Positions 40,101 through 50,209 of a stretch of 64,000 nucleotides of DNA are shown piece after piece. Each line of letters starts with the position of its first letter. Position 1 is the stretch's first letter. Under the pieces are notes generated by a model, which had not been told where the DNA came from, searched no databases, and worked only from the letters and a program-made list of their open reading frames with translations. The translations under genes were made by a program, and so were the position numbers. Source of the DNA: Endotrypanum monterogeii (Eukaryota; Euglenozoa; Kinetoplastea; Trypanosomatida; Trypanosomatidae). The stretch lies in assembly GCA_000333855.2 (NCBI GenBank), contig CM007319.1:1211878-1275877 (forward strand), given 5' to 3'.

Positions 40101-43100
40101 AAGAGTTGTGCGTACTGAGCACAAAGCAACAGCACTTCAACAACTTCGTGCACGCCAACGTCAGTAGGGAAGAGGGAGCAGCTGTGGCGGCGTGGCTCTC
40201 GACAGACGCCATGAAGGTTAACAGCTCGGCGCAGAGAGAGAGAGAGCCATGAAGCGGATTTGCCTGAATGTAGGCATAAGCCCTAGTGCCACGCAATGCG
40301 CTCATCTCAGCACATTTGTTCTCTACAGAGACACATTCTCGCTCAAGCACACCACTGAGCCGCTCGAGCTCTTGCAGTGGATGCTGTCTTACGAGTGCCT
40401 GTGCCCCGGCTGTCAACGTGGTGAAAAAAAGAAATCTCCCCACAGCGCCCTCCGCGTTTCGGAACGTCTGCGCACGAAGAAGATCGTGGTAAGCGCGCAC
40501 CGCCATCGCCGACCCCGAGACGGCGCCACAGCCCTTGGCGCCGTGGGAAGCTGCAAACACCGCCGTCGGGGCCAGCTCGCAGAATATCCGCAGTAGGTCC
40601 TTGGCACTCTCACGTGCTTGCGACCAGCCATCGGACAGAAGGGCGAGGAGGGACGGTACCACAGAGACTTGCAGCAGCGGTACCGCGGCGCCGCCCTTCA
40701 CAGGGGCTGTAGCAACAGTCCACTCCATAGCATCTACTCGAGCGAGGTGCGTTCGCAACCCTGTAAGAAGAATCGAGTACCCCATCATTGCCGTTACGCG
40801 CCGCTCCACTGCCAGACCAGCGCCGGCAGGGACGCTTGTGCCGATGTTCTGGGCAAAGATGCTTGAGAGGCGCCTGCAGTGATCCATTACCGCGACCCGA
40901 TACGCCGGCGTGCCCAGCACCCATGGCACATCCGTTTCACCAGTCGGCTTAGCCACTGGCAGTGCAGAGCCACCGTCTTGGGAAACCGTGGACACCTCCT
41001 CCTCCCGCCTGCTTTTTTTCTGCTCACTTGCCGATGTCACTGGAGACGCTGGCGACGTGGAGCACTGGGGTTTGCTGGCGTAGCTCTCCATGAGACGACG
41101 AACCCACTTTTTCATGGTCTCCAGTAGCCCTTTGCGTGCAGTTGTGTCGCCACCGAGATGCATGTTGAAAATCAAGTATTCCTCCAACTGGCAAAGCTGC
41201 CAAGGTTGCACCGCCTGAATCCTTTTAACTCCGAGCACACACAGGCCCAACGCTGCGTTGCGTACCTCATAGTTGAGGCTGTGACAGCCGCCCTCCAGAA
41301 CCCTCAGTACAGTGGTACCTGGGGCTAGGTAGGGCGTGATATCTACACCGACGCCACGCGCACGAGCCACCACCTCGACGACCCCTTGCTCAACGCGCTC
41401 GCTCCCTGGTACGTGTAGGGAGCACGGTGGCGGCGACGACAACTCTCCACCAAAAGCACCAACCGGGTGGCCGGTGATAGCAGTGAGTATGGCACTCAGA
41501 CACGTAGGTTCTTGCTTAACGAATGGTGCTACAAAGTGTGCGGTTATGTGTGATAAGTTGACTGATTCACTGACATTCGACGAGACACCCACGTAGCCCC
41601 TCTCTGTTATGGCGCGTGCTAGCGGTTCAATGATGCCACGGAGCATTACAAAATCGGCTGCCTCGCCACCAAAGATGCAACCCGAGACCGCCGTGTCCAG
41701 AGATGCCTTGGCAATGGAGCACGCCAACTTGGCGAAGACATCGCCGGCTACGTTCGCAATCTTGTGATTACTCGCTACCGCCAAAAGTGAACAGGCGAAG
41801 GCTGAAACGGAATGTGCCGCGGAACTAGGGCAGTCGTAGTGCTGCTGTAGCACGCTGACAAAGTCTTTTAACACCATCATTGAGAGCAAACCCTGGAGCG
41901 CATGATACTTGCCGCGGCGATCTGCCGGAGCATGAAGAATCTGATTGAGCGTCAAAGAGGTGTCAATGCTACACTCCAGTCGCTCGCCAGAGACATGATA
42001 GGCACCGCTGCGAAGAAGCGCCTGGGTCGTCAAAATCTCACCATACGTGCTGTAGAGGGCGCCGGACACCTGTTGTGTTCCATCATCCCACAGCGCCATA
42101 ATGAGCTGAGTAGCATAAGAGAGCGTGTTCTGCAACTTGGGCGATACTCTGAAAAGCGAGGATAGGTGGCTGTGTAGTGATGCGGCCGGGTCTGCCCCCG
42201 ATTCGGCCAGGGCTGAAGAGGACAAATGCGAAGTCTGTTCGGTAAAAGCCGCAGTGCTGCTGCTCTCTCGTGGCTGCGAAAGTACCTTGAGTGCGTTCGC
42301 CAAAACCGCCCGCACGTGGCGCACGATACTGTCCACCGTCTGAATAGCCATGAATCGAGTTTCCGGTTCCTGCACAATGTTGCAGTACCGTTGCGCAGTC
42401 GGTAGAATGATGTCGTAAACCACAACAATGCTATGACAGTCACTCGCTGACGTCGTTGCTTCCGCAGTAGACGATAAAAAGAACCACGGCTGTGGAGTCA
42501 TTAGGAGGCCGAGGGACATCCAATCATCGTGAACGGGTGACGAGGTGTGCGCTAGAATCCCCTTTAGAAGTGCAAAACAACCGTTCGGCGTCAAGTGCGA
42601 GAAGACGTCGTGCAGAGCTGTTGCCCCAGCACAGTTGTTTGCCTCAGCTGCCTCGCGTGGTTTCGCTGCCGCCACAATGCGCAGAGCCATGTCTGCCTGC
42701 GCAAAGAGATGCGCGAGAGGCAGTGCAGCGGGCAACCTCTCTTTTTTCGCCTCCGCGACGCTGTTAGGAAGCACACCAGCGCCGCAAAGCGAAGCTGCAG
42801 CACCCGTGTGGTGAAAAACACCATCGCATAGCGCCCCGCACACAAAAGACAGCAGCCACGCGTCGCACGTGCGCACGGTCAAAATCGAGGCCACCAGCAG
42901 CCCTACCGCGTTCAGAACGTCCTTTGGGAAGATGGGTGAATGCAGCATAACAATGGTGGGTTGAAGCAAACGCGCCAGCTCGCGGCGGACATCTCCACTG
43001 GCGGCGTCGGAAGCCATCGCCAGTGTCAGCGAGTTCATGTATTTGTGAATGTATGTTGCGACCACACGGACACAAAATCGAATCTGCTCCAAGTCTTCAC

Positions 43101-44082
43101 CAAAGACAGAACCTGTCTCGCATCTCTTCGATGCCGGTGACACAGTCGCCATCACGTTACCGCTGACATCTTCGTCCTCGCTTCTTGGGCTTGGCGCAGC
43201 ACTCGCAGAGTATGGCGACGGAGTCTCGATGTCGCAGCTTGCACTCGTGGCGCCTCTTGCCTGGATACGACTGTGGGTGGTCGCACTAACCACCACCCAC
43301 TGCAAACTGTCTGTGAGCGACGGCAGTACCTCCAGGAATGTTTCCTTGAAGATACCAGGCATCATGGGCATCAAGGTGCTCGTAAGACCATCCACCGCAT
43401 TTAAAAAGCTCAACACTCGATCATGCACTGCGCTGCAATCACCTGAACTGTGTTCACCGGTGATGGTGCCGCTCTGATCCTCAGTATCAGACCGGAAGTA
43501 CAGCGCAGCCGCTGCTTCTGAAGCCTCGCTATTCACATTGAGGGAAACAGTAGGTCCCGTCTTTGCCTCCGTACTCCCTGTTGACGATTTGCTGCAGTGC
43601 ACGACGCGTGCAAGAAACATTTCACGCACTGCCGCTTCTGCTGCGGCGTCGGGTGAAGGCAAAACTGTTCGGAGCACAGTCATGAACGCTCGGTGCAAGT
43701 AGCGCACACGGCAATCAAGAAGCACTGGCACCACCACCTCCAGTGCCAGGGTGCGTCCCCACATGTAGAGCTCGCCAGTCGGCTCAGTGAGAACAGCCGC
43801 CACCTGAAATTTAGGGATCTCGCGTATGGCACCGGTGATTTTCGAGACGGCGTGCAACTGCTGCTCCGGGGTGAGGGAAGGCTGTAACAACTCCTGAAGT
43901 GCTGCTCCCGTCACACGCACGACCTTTGCCGCCGACGCTGTGGAGGGAACGGTGGCCAGAAGAGTATTGGTCACGTGCTCCAATGATTGTTGCAGATCCA
44001 TTGGGACATCCGATGAGCTTTGAAAATCAGGGCGGCGCTGGCGACGGCGCCTAAGCGTAGCACTGGCAATCGGCTCCGTCAT
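37117..44082 (-). CDS. THADA: THADA / Trm732 homologue, tRNA 2'-O-methylation cofactor
   Basis: A 2321-residue, mostly alpha-helical HEAT/ARM-type protein. The central DUF2428 region is recognisable at about residues 1270-1590: NPLHGSLSLCAEL, then RRSQGLPHAIL (about 1460), the segment RSNALNVMKFIFEDKVF, and SWYTRNSSLMLFSAVIHR (about 1570-1590). These correspond in order to the conserved blocks of THADA and yeast Trm732. In yeast, Trm732 partners the methyltransferase Trm7 (FTSJ1) for 2'-O-methylation of tRNA position 32. A similar role with a trypanosomatid Trm7 is inferred. The length is comparable to human THADA (about 1950) and longer than yeast Trm732 (about 1420). Low-complexity Ser/Ala inserts near residues 270-320 and 1040-1080 account for part of this. 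No catalytic motif is expected or seen. The ATG is at 44080-44082. Confidence 0.88.
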   Translation of the reverse strand: MTEPIASATLRRRRQRRPDFQSSSDVPMDLQQSLEHVTNTLLATVPSTASAAKVVRVTGAALQELLQPSLTPEQQLHAVSKITGAIREIPKFQVAAVLTEPTGELYMWGRTLALEVVVPVLLDCRVRYLHRAFMTVLRTVLPSPDAAAEAAVREMFLARVVHCSKSSTGSTEAKTGPTVSLNVNSEASEAAAALYFRSDTEDQSGTITGEHSSGDCSAVHDRVLSFLNAVDGLTSTLMPMMPGIFKETFLEVLPSLTDSLQWVVVSATTHSRIQARGATSASCDIETPSPYSASAAPSPRSEDEDVSGNVMATVSPASKRCETGSVFGEDLEQIRFCVRVVATYIHKYMNSLTLAMASDAASGDVRRELARLLQPTIVMLHSPIFPKDVLNAVGLLVASILTVRTCDAWLLSFVCGALCDGVFHHTGAAASLCGAGVLPNSVAEAKKERLPAALPLAHLFAQADMALRIVAAAKPREAAEANNCAGATALHDVFSHLTPNGCFALLKGILAHTSSPVHDDWMSLGLLMTPQPWFFLSSTAEATTSASDCHSIVVVYDIILPTAQRYCNIVQEPETRFMAIQTVDSIVRHVRAVLANALKVLSQPRESSSTAAFTEQTSHLSSSALAESGADPAASLHSHLSSLFRVSPKLQNTLSYATQLIMALWDDGTQQVSGALYSTYGEILTTQALLRSGAYHVSGERLECSIDTSLTLNQILHAPADRRGKYHALQGLLSMMVLKDFVSVLQQHYDCPSSAAHSVSAFACSLLAVASNHKIANVAGDVFAKLACSIAKASLDTAVSGCIFGGEAADFVMLRGIIEPLARAITERGYVGVSSNVSESVNLSHITAHFVAPFVKQEPTCLSAILTAITGHPVGAFGGELSSPPPCSLHVPGSERVEQGVVEVVARARGVGVDITPYLAPGTTVLRVLEGGCHSLNYEVRNAALGLCVLGVKRIQAVQPWQLCQLEEYLIFNMHLGGDTTARKGLLETMKKWVRRLMESYASKPQCSTSPASPVTSASEQKKSRREEEVSTVSQDGGSALPVAKPTGETDVPWVLGTPAYRVAVMDHCRRLSSIFAQNIGTSVPAGAGLAVERRVTAMMGYSILLTGLRTHLARVDAMEWTVATAPVKGGAAVPLLQVSVVPSLLALLSDGWSQARESAKDLLRIFCELAPTAVFAASHGAKGCGAVSGSAMAVRAYHDLLRAQTFRNAEGAVGRFLFFTTLTAGAQALVRQHPLQELERLSGVLERECVSVENKCAEMSALRGTRAYAYIQANPLHGSLSLCAELLTFMASVESHAATAAPSSLLTLACTKLLKCCCFVLSTHNSLVGTEAVAAGVTASLEEDEAVDCRGHVYDRNRLEAESVMRSVVNNTWLSMRLASNTITRILKVCPVHAIPFAVVHKSAYELVHTLLLTKHNGVMRCVREALKALAATLVRSRQPLFYQLPAELLDYLMGPEGVTSEDVARMLRRSQGLPHAILAILEVEDTTVPYCLFPSAMQRLLSVARGNISKGDDPDGSAPAHLNFPGEAVRRSQRSNALNVMKFIFEDKVFADRIVAYIEPAFSLATEGFHDASWYTRNSSLMLFSAVIHRFVGEHPSTGGSGVNTSLYDVAKRTPRGVAYAYAELTRGGQGVSQETAGGDSDAASIARINVALFPVLQLLSMLSPDPPHLITKVGHGESDDAVRMAEAVMQCSNSPSLMVRSASAVALCCLVPPSSLEGAIAQTRRGLLLEPPQLQGRVAESANHTVSLIKRGGTIGGGLNSCHGALLQLLQYHAQYVGTLRRHYKQKRSSYATQTLAETVSRAVSEVLLSCQHVLVRACAVSATVAASLFALLADIVFYGPRHKLSFDQQHALRSMCVEAMGASLKAHHVIPERGSLMEGASAVLVFLAAQQESTPIGRWSHEEQKQLAELLHREASVLSIRRGEHNLISWVIAQLQYYSDTAAVLTKTDVAVVLQAIYRDLHCDVSQLALQSLMEEFGDPESVSRSVTTTIGCVAWGQLVSHMRFSAMIMALMNEAVLAKSAAVYPSDFSILNTGRQVPPATALLTNSNVSAVSNCRAVAQLYATLVLFLTPRDDVDACSAKLTLWSNLDACSAALDFITTYDIYVSDAHAVSPPVARILSYYCEPEQPLESRLAVVKALRTAQLFLCSSCDAAASLAPSSCPPSAVTLLVILFRLLVDDAAGIREAAAVISSRSMWGAREAPRDQVSCLLAVVRLLRRLHRADLLAGTDALRSLLSLSDSPTTPLALMTAPLAEEAVDGDDVAESDDEDVLFRKEAANVFAETTVLSHLVSHILSSPTTVAAPVPVDFSVYDSFLV

Positions 44083-45092
44083 TATGAGCGTGGCCTCGGG
44101 GGGAAGGACGGCTGAATAAAAAATGGTGCGACGTGATGACTAAGGTAATGATAGACCGCTCCACAGATCCGAGTGCCCGCCAAAGTCCTTTTCTTTAATG
44201 TCGACGCTCTTCTGAGTTGGTCTCTTTTTTGGTTTAGTTTGCAAGTGATCAATTGCACTTTCCCGTCCCCGCCCAGTGGCCCCCTTGGAGTACACGCGAT
44301 GACAAGGGCCTCTCGTCCATAAAAACCCTTTGTGCTCAAAGCAGTGTAACCAAATTTGCGTCCCCTGCCTCGACCACAACCGCTGTTGTTAGCTGAGGAG
44401 TCTGGATCTCGGCAAAGTAGGGACGTAAAATTGTGCGTATGTTTGTGTGCGTGTGCGTGTGCGTGTGTGTGTGTGTATGTGTGTGTGTCTTGCCAACGAG
44501 ATGCTTTGTGGAACTACGCGCTCATCAACAAGTGTGAGGGAGTATGAACGGTGAGCTCGCGAGCTCAGTCGCCGTCTCAATAGCAGCCAGAGTAGCGTAA
44601 ACGGAGGGGGGCGTGTGTCAGAAGATGAAGGAATAGAAAGCGAAATGCAAACATGTGTAGAAAAAAAATCACAGATAGTTCTGCGTACCCCTGATTCGTG
44701 AGTCCAGGCGAGTCAGGAAAGGGGATGCTGACATCTCTCGCGACGGCGATTGTTGCTTCCACGCAATGAGCTCCAAAATGGTAAGGAGCCGGAAGACAAG
44801 CAACCGCAGTGGGCAGCTGTCTAAATGTCATTCCACCGCAAGCCGAATGGCTGTCATGTGCGTGATTGAGAGCCGCCCCCCCCCCCCCGCCCCTCCGTGG
44901 TCACCATCTGACACAACAGCTCTCACATCGATGTTTAGATAAAAGTCTCTGTCTTGCCCTCGTCGCACATCACAAGTACTGATAACCCCTCCCTCCTCCC
45001 CAGGGAATAGGAGGCGCACCTGTCTCGATTTCTACTATTCTTTTTTTTAATCTCGCCTCAGTGAGAATTTCGTCAAAAACAGCTGACGCGTA

Positions 45093-45131
<39 letters not shown>

Positions 45132-46744
45132 CGTGCGTGTGAGTGTGCGTATGGGAGCGAAGAGGGAAAGGGAGAGCATTAGATAGCAGAGCGCACATGA
45201 TAGCCAATCAAAATGAGCCCAGCAACAACGGCGTTCATAATTAGCATGAGCTTCTGTGTTCAAAGCTGCGTAGCCCTCAGGATAGACGTCAAAAAAAAAA
45301 AAAGAATCAAACAGTGCCAATAGTCAATATTCTTTTTATAAAGACCACAGGGAGGAAAGTAGTAGTATCGATGGGCCCTCCAAGCTAAGAGTTGTCTGCC
45401 CACACACAAACACAAACACCAGAGATGCCTGTCATTATTGATGCTCCCTCAGCTCCTGCTCCCTCCCCCCCTCCCTCCCTCGTACACACGCATGTTTTAC
45501 TCTCCTCACCACCTGTTCACATTTGATTCATCTTTTGGGGGGGACCAGAAAGGCAACAATGCAGGGCAAACACGGTCCAGACTTAAACAAGAAAGGCGTG
45601 AACCTCCGTACATAGCATTACCCCACCCGGCGTGTTTGTACTCACAAGTGTTCTTGATTTCATGAAAAATCATGTAGCACATCTGTGTTGCTTTTCCTGT
45701 GAATAGCACACAGACTTTTCACATACAGAAGCACACACATGAAGACAAGTGTCCTTCACCGCCCCCTCCACACTTTCCCTTCCTGCAATAGTTGCTATAC
45801 ACCATTTGTACCCACCACCATCCATTGCACGCACACAAGAGTCGCAAGCATCTATTCGAGGAGGAAAGGGGGCAAGACAAACAGAAAAAAAAAAGAGAAA
45901 GGAGGGGGAGGGGGAAGGGGAAGGGGAGGAAAAACAAGTGCTTCAGACAACGAACGCATCGGTAATTTTTTTTCCAGAAAATCAACAAAAAAGGGGGAAG
46001 GGTTTTTTAACGCAAAGAAAGAGAAACAGAGAAGAAAAAGGGGGAGAGAATGCGGTGTGGTACTGCAGTGCAAGACGGGTGCTTTGGTTGCCCCCCCCCA
46101 CCACCACCACCACCACCGCTCTCCGCCCCCCCCCTTTCTCTCTGAATAGTCTCTCTCTCTTTTCTTCTTTTTTTTTGTCTTTGTTGTCTACGAAGCACCG
46201 ACCTCACCTCAACCGAAATGAAGAGAGACAACAAGCCAGAGGAAGATGAGTGAAGTGACCAACAAACAGGAAGATTGTACTCAAATCGTAGAGGGCGGAT
46301 GGAAAAGATATTTGAAGAAAAAAACGAAAGAGATGATGTAAATCCATTCAGCGCCGCCTTATGAAATGCCAGAGCGCGTGCTCAGTAGAGTGTGGCAACA
46401 GAGGTTTAAACAGAAACAGATGCAACATCGTGACAGAACCCGCGGACTACACCCATCATTTCCAGCGTACCAGAATCAGGTGCGAAATAAGGCATGAGGG
46501 AAAAGGACAAACAATGACGCAGTGCTTCGCCAACACGGTAATGCCTCCAAGACGAAAATTTGCGATTACGTTCCTAGGCACATACGGGTAGCGTCACGGA
46601 GAGGAGCAGTGTGCACCTCCCTCTCTTTCTCTCTCTTGGGCTACAATCGTGCTGCAGTCACCCTTATCAAATAATCTAGTAGAAGTGGATCCCAAAACAC
46701 ATGGAGACACAAGATCGATTCTTTTCTGCCCATTAGTCTCTGCT

Positions 46745-46781
<37 letters not shown>

Positions 46782-46954
46782 GAGTCCATTCCCCCCCCCC
46801 CTACAGCCGCCCTGAAACCCTTGCGCCGCCGCTCTCGACGACAAAGGACACAGGAGCTGAGTACGGCCTTACTGCCAACCAGCCACCACCACAACCCCCT
46901 TTTTTGACTCTCGACCCCATCTTCCCTTGCACTCGCTCTCCACCGTACACAATG
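44083..46954. other. 2.9 kb intergenic spacer
   Basis: This is the 3' UTR region of the helicase-like gene and the leader region of the THADA gene. It holds (GT)n at 44447-44489 and 45097-45130, a (CCA)n tract at 46096-46120, and (GT)n at 46747-46779. Several open frames are low-complexity only. No gene was recognised. Confidence 0.65.
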
Positions 46955-49900
46955 TCACTCGTCGTCGTCGTCAATGATAGGACCGTTCATCCGGAAGTAC
47001 AGCTCCCCCATCACCTCAACTTCGTCGTCGTCGTCGTCGTCGATGCTGACTACATTCGTCGGAAACGTAAGGGCCGCTGCGGGCGATGATGTATGCGTGT
47101 TTTTCGCAGCAATGCTCACCGCCGCCGCGCTCGAGGACACAACCGTTGCAGGTGTGTTCGACGTGGAAGCGAAGACACTTGTCCAAAGGTTTCCATCGTG
47201 GAACTTCTTGGTTACATCCACGTCAGACGCGTCGACCCCGTCCGCTGTCTCGGCTATGCGCTTCGGCATGAGGCAGTGCACACCCTGTGTGGTAAAGCTT
47301 GCCTGGTGTTCCATCACTTCCATCTCTGTCACAAGAGTCTGCAACTCCCGCTGAACCTCTACACGCAGCTCTTCCAAATCGAAATGACGGTCCTCTTCTT
47401 TCAGCATAAAGTTGAACTTGTGTCGCGACAACGGTTTCTTCGAAGTCCGAAGGACCTGCAAATACCCTAACACGCGGTTCCATTTCTCGCGGAAGTCGAG
47501 AATCTGCGCAGCCTCGGCAATGCTGACGCGAAAGCGCTTCATTTGGCGGTTGCAGGTGATGCCGAAATACACGACACGGCCACCTTTAGAGGGCACCTCA
47601 ACTGGGGCCGAATACTCCACCTTGGGGTATAACAGCAGCAGTGCGGAGAACAAGTAGGTATTGTTCACAGCCGAAACGCGAGCGCAGGTGATGTTGCTAG
47701 CGAGATTACGCAGGTCCACTGCGACCAAGGCTGCACCTGACTCCCACACCACGCTGCTCGGGCTCGCGGTATTGGGCACAACCTTCTTCGACGTCCGCAC
47801 AAAGACCAAGGCACCAGCACGATCTTTGACGTTGATTGAGCCAGCATCACGGACGAAAAAGAGCCGGCGAGCGAGGGCCACAGCCTCCAAGAACGTGAAG
47901 ATGGACGCGTTCATCTTGGTGCTCTGTATCGCTGCAGATAACGTAGCCGGGTCCTCAAGATCGTCGACGAAGGCGTAGTCAGATATTTGGACGCGCAAGT
48001 ACGTGATGAGACTGCGCACTTGCTCAAGGCGGTCTTCTTTAATCTGCAGCTTCGCTAATAGGTCAACTGTTGAGGCCCCGCTCGCCTTTAGCCGCCACCA
48101 CTCCAAAAAAACGATCACATCAGCCAATAGGTCGCTCTGATTCGCGATGTCACCAGCATACTCCTGACGTGTCTCGATAACGCTCCTCCTCCACGAAACA
48201 AATCCCTCTGCCGACTCGCTAGTAGGAAAGCGGTACGGAAGCGCACAGACACCGGCCACGATGACGCCAACCTCGCTGTGGCCGAGTGTGCAGCAGCTGA
48301 TGACGAAATGGGCCAAATCCACCTCAAGAGGCAGACGCGACGCAATCTCGCCTGCAAAGGTAAGGCTGACATCGGACAAGTTGGCAATAAGACATTTTTC
48401 CGACAAGCTGTGCTGGACCTGCTCCATGCTCTCCGCCTCCACCGGACATATCATCTCCTGGTTTGCATGTTGGATCGGTAGTTGTGCCCGGGAACACTGC
48501 AGTAACGCGTCCTCCACCTCGTAAACCGTCGGTTGCGGTGCCTCCATTGTGGGTAACACGGCCTCGGCCGCCGGAGGGTACAGAGCAATATAGCAGCCAG
48601 GATACTTGGCTCCAGGAAGTTGCCGACGCTCCTCCACATCCATCTTCGAAGCCCACTCCGACGCGCTCGATGCCATGAAGCCCTCCGACTTGTTCTGGAC
48701 GGCGAGACGGCGGGTTGTGGCCATATCTAGCACAAATGTCGCGTCTTCGTTGTTATAGTTCGTAAATGAAACGACAGAGTGCAGCACACAGACTCGATGC
48801 TTTGACGGTGCAGTGCTGGCGTCTTCCTTAGAGGGAAAACGACCAGCATACACCGTTGTGTTTGACAGGCGCTCTTTGTGGAGCGCGTCGATTACCTCGC
48901 GCGGGGCGCCAGTGAAGATGTAAATGGACTGAGGACATGCAGCGGAGCAAGACAAAATGCGGCTCACCAGCGTCACGGCCATCTGCACCGAGTGGTCGAC
49001 GATCTTGCGATGCGGGCCAGGATACTTGCCAGACTCGTCTATCGCTACATCCAACACGTCCATTCCTGCCAGCACATTCGCCTCATCGTACGAAAACACT
49101 ACGGTGGGCTGCGCCAAGGCCGTATTCGGCGTCGCCACCGTCTGCTTCGAAAAGAATTCCTTCACGCGCTGCGTCATAGCACCACTGACACTCATGATGA
49201 CATGTAGCAACGGTGCGGCCGTATCGAGGTTGGCGCTTTGCCGGTAGATGCGCTCGCGTAACCCCCACAAAAAGTAGGAAACGAGGGGATTCATGCGGGT
49301 CATATTGGGCAACACGAGATGCGTGAAGGGACCCATACCACGCTGTGATGTCAAGTACACGAGTGCTGTGTCTACATCAGTAACCCACAGTGTCGTGTCG
49401 GCTTCCCCAGCAAATGACTGTCCGCTCAGCTCTCCAACGGCATCACAAGAGGGACTCAGTGACCGAAGCGCCGCCGCGATGTCAGACACATCCGAGTAAT
49501 GTGGAACAACCACAACCACACGCCCTTTGTTCCTGCCGCTAAGCGCGACAGCGAGTCGCAAAGCAGCGTAGGGTCGCTGAAGAAGCACTACTTGGTGCGT
49601 GGAGACCTCCTTGAGCCCCAGTGGCTCCTCACCCTGAACGTCGGCAGACGCGCCATCGCTGCTGGGGCAGTACGCCTCTTGAGAGGCAATGAGTTGCTTG
49701 AACTTTGCCGAAACCACGACTTTGTCCGACTCAGGCTTATGCGAATCAGTCCGCATCGTCTTGTTCCCACCGAACACAACACCCTGACCAACCTGCTGAA
49801 TGGCGTCGAGGTCAAATTTGAAAACGTTCGAGTCCCCACCGGAAGGCGTCATGAAAGAGGCGTTCGCAGTCGTCTCTGCAGCTCCGGCTGTGGCAGACGC

Positions 49901-50209
49901 CCCAGCGGTGGTAGTGGCGCTCCCTTTGCCACTGGCTGCATTGGTCTCTACTTTACCCGGAAGGGCGGACGCGCCCGACTCACCGGCGCGCGCAGCCGCC
50001 TTGGCTTTGGAGGGACTTCGGCGCTTCTTGTTTATGAGAGCCTCGATATTGAACTGAAGTGTTGTGTTTGGGTCCGTGGGAAGAGCAGCACCAGTGTTGC
50101 CAGACGTCAGCGACCCAGGCGACACTGCCGATGGCGAGTCCGATGAGGCGATCGCCGGCGAGGAGGATATTTTGCCCCCCTTTCGACCTTGACGCGGGAC
50201 AATAGGCAT
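46955..50209 (-). CDS. Degenerate DExH-box helicase-like protein lacking catalytic motifs
   Basis: A 1084-residue protein with the full domain order of DEAH/RHA helicases but without their ATPase motifs. After a disordered Ser/Ala-rich N-terminus (1-190), the RecA1 region has RPYAALRLAVALSG (about 205) where the Walker A GKT should be and THLVLPNMTRM (about 293) where DEAH should be. RecA2 keeps its shape: QSIYIFTGAPREVIDAL for motif IV, DATFVLDMATTRRLAV for the segment after motif V, and RRQLPGAKYPGCYIALYP in place of QRxGRxGR. The winged-helix/ratchet (LPLEVDLAHFVISCCTLG about 623, LADVIVFLEWWRLK about 695-708) and OB-fold (residues 790-875) are well preserved. The C-terminus is an acidic tail. 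It is probably an RNA-binding or scaffolding pseudo-helicase. The ATG at 50207-50209 is used; the upstream codon is GTG. Confidence 0.82.
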   Translation of the reverse strand: MPIVPRQGRKGGKISSSPAIASSDSPSAVSPGSLTSGNTGAALPTDPNTTLQFNIEALINKKRRSPSKAKAAARAGESGASALPGKVETNAASGKGSATTTAGASATAGAAETTANASFMTPSGGDSNVFKFDLDAIQQVGQGVVFGGNKTMRTDSHKPESDKVVVSAKFKQLIASQEAYCPSSDGASADVQGEEPLGLKEVSTHQVVLLQRPYAALRLAVALSGRNKGRVVVVVPHYSDVSDIAAALRSLSPSCDAVGELSGQSFAGEADTTLWVTDVDTALVYLTSQRGMGPFTHLVLPNMTRMNPLVSYFLWGLRERIYRQSANLDTAAPLLHVIMSVSGAMTQRVKEFFSKQTVATPNTALAQPTVVFSYDEANVLAGMDVLDVAIDESGKYPGPHRKIVDHSVQMAVTLVSRILSCSAACPQSIYIFTGAPREVIDALHKERLSNTTVYAGRFPSKEDASTAPSKHRVCVLHSVVSFTNYNNEDATFVLDMATTRRLAVQNKSEGFMASSASEWASKMDVEERRQLPGAKYPGCYIALYPPAAEAVLPTMEAPQPTVYEVEDALLQCSRAQLPIQHANQEMICPVEAESMEQVQHSLSEKCLIANLSDVSLTFAGEIASRLPLEVDLAHFVISCCTLGHSEVGVIVAGVCALPYRFPTSESAEGFVSWRRSVIETRQEYAGDIANQSDLLADVIVFLEWWRLKASGASTVDLLAKLQIKEDRLEQVRSLITYLRVQISDYAFVDDLEDPATLSAAIQSTKMNASIFTFLEAVALARRLFFVRDAGSINVKDRAGALVFVRTSKKVVPNTASPSSVVWESGAALVAVDLRNLASNITCARVSAVNNTYLFSALLLLYPKVEYSAPVEVPSKGGRVVYFGITCNRQMKRFRVSIAEAAQILDFREKWNRVLGYLQVLRTSKKPLSRHKFNFMLKEEDRHFDLEELRVEVQRELQTLVTEMEVMEHQASFTTQGVHCLMPKRIAETADGVDASDVDVTKKFHDGNLWTSVFASTSNTPATVVSSSAAAVSIAAKNTHTSSPAAALTFPTNVVSIDDDDDDEVEVMGELYFRMNGPIIDDDDE

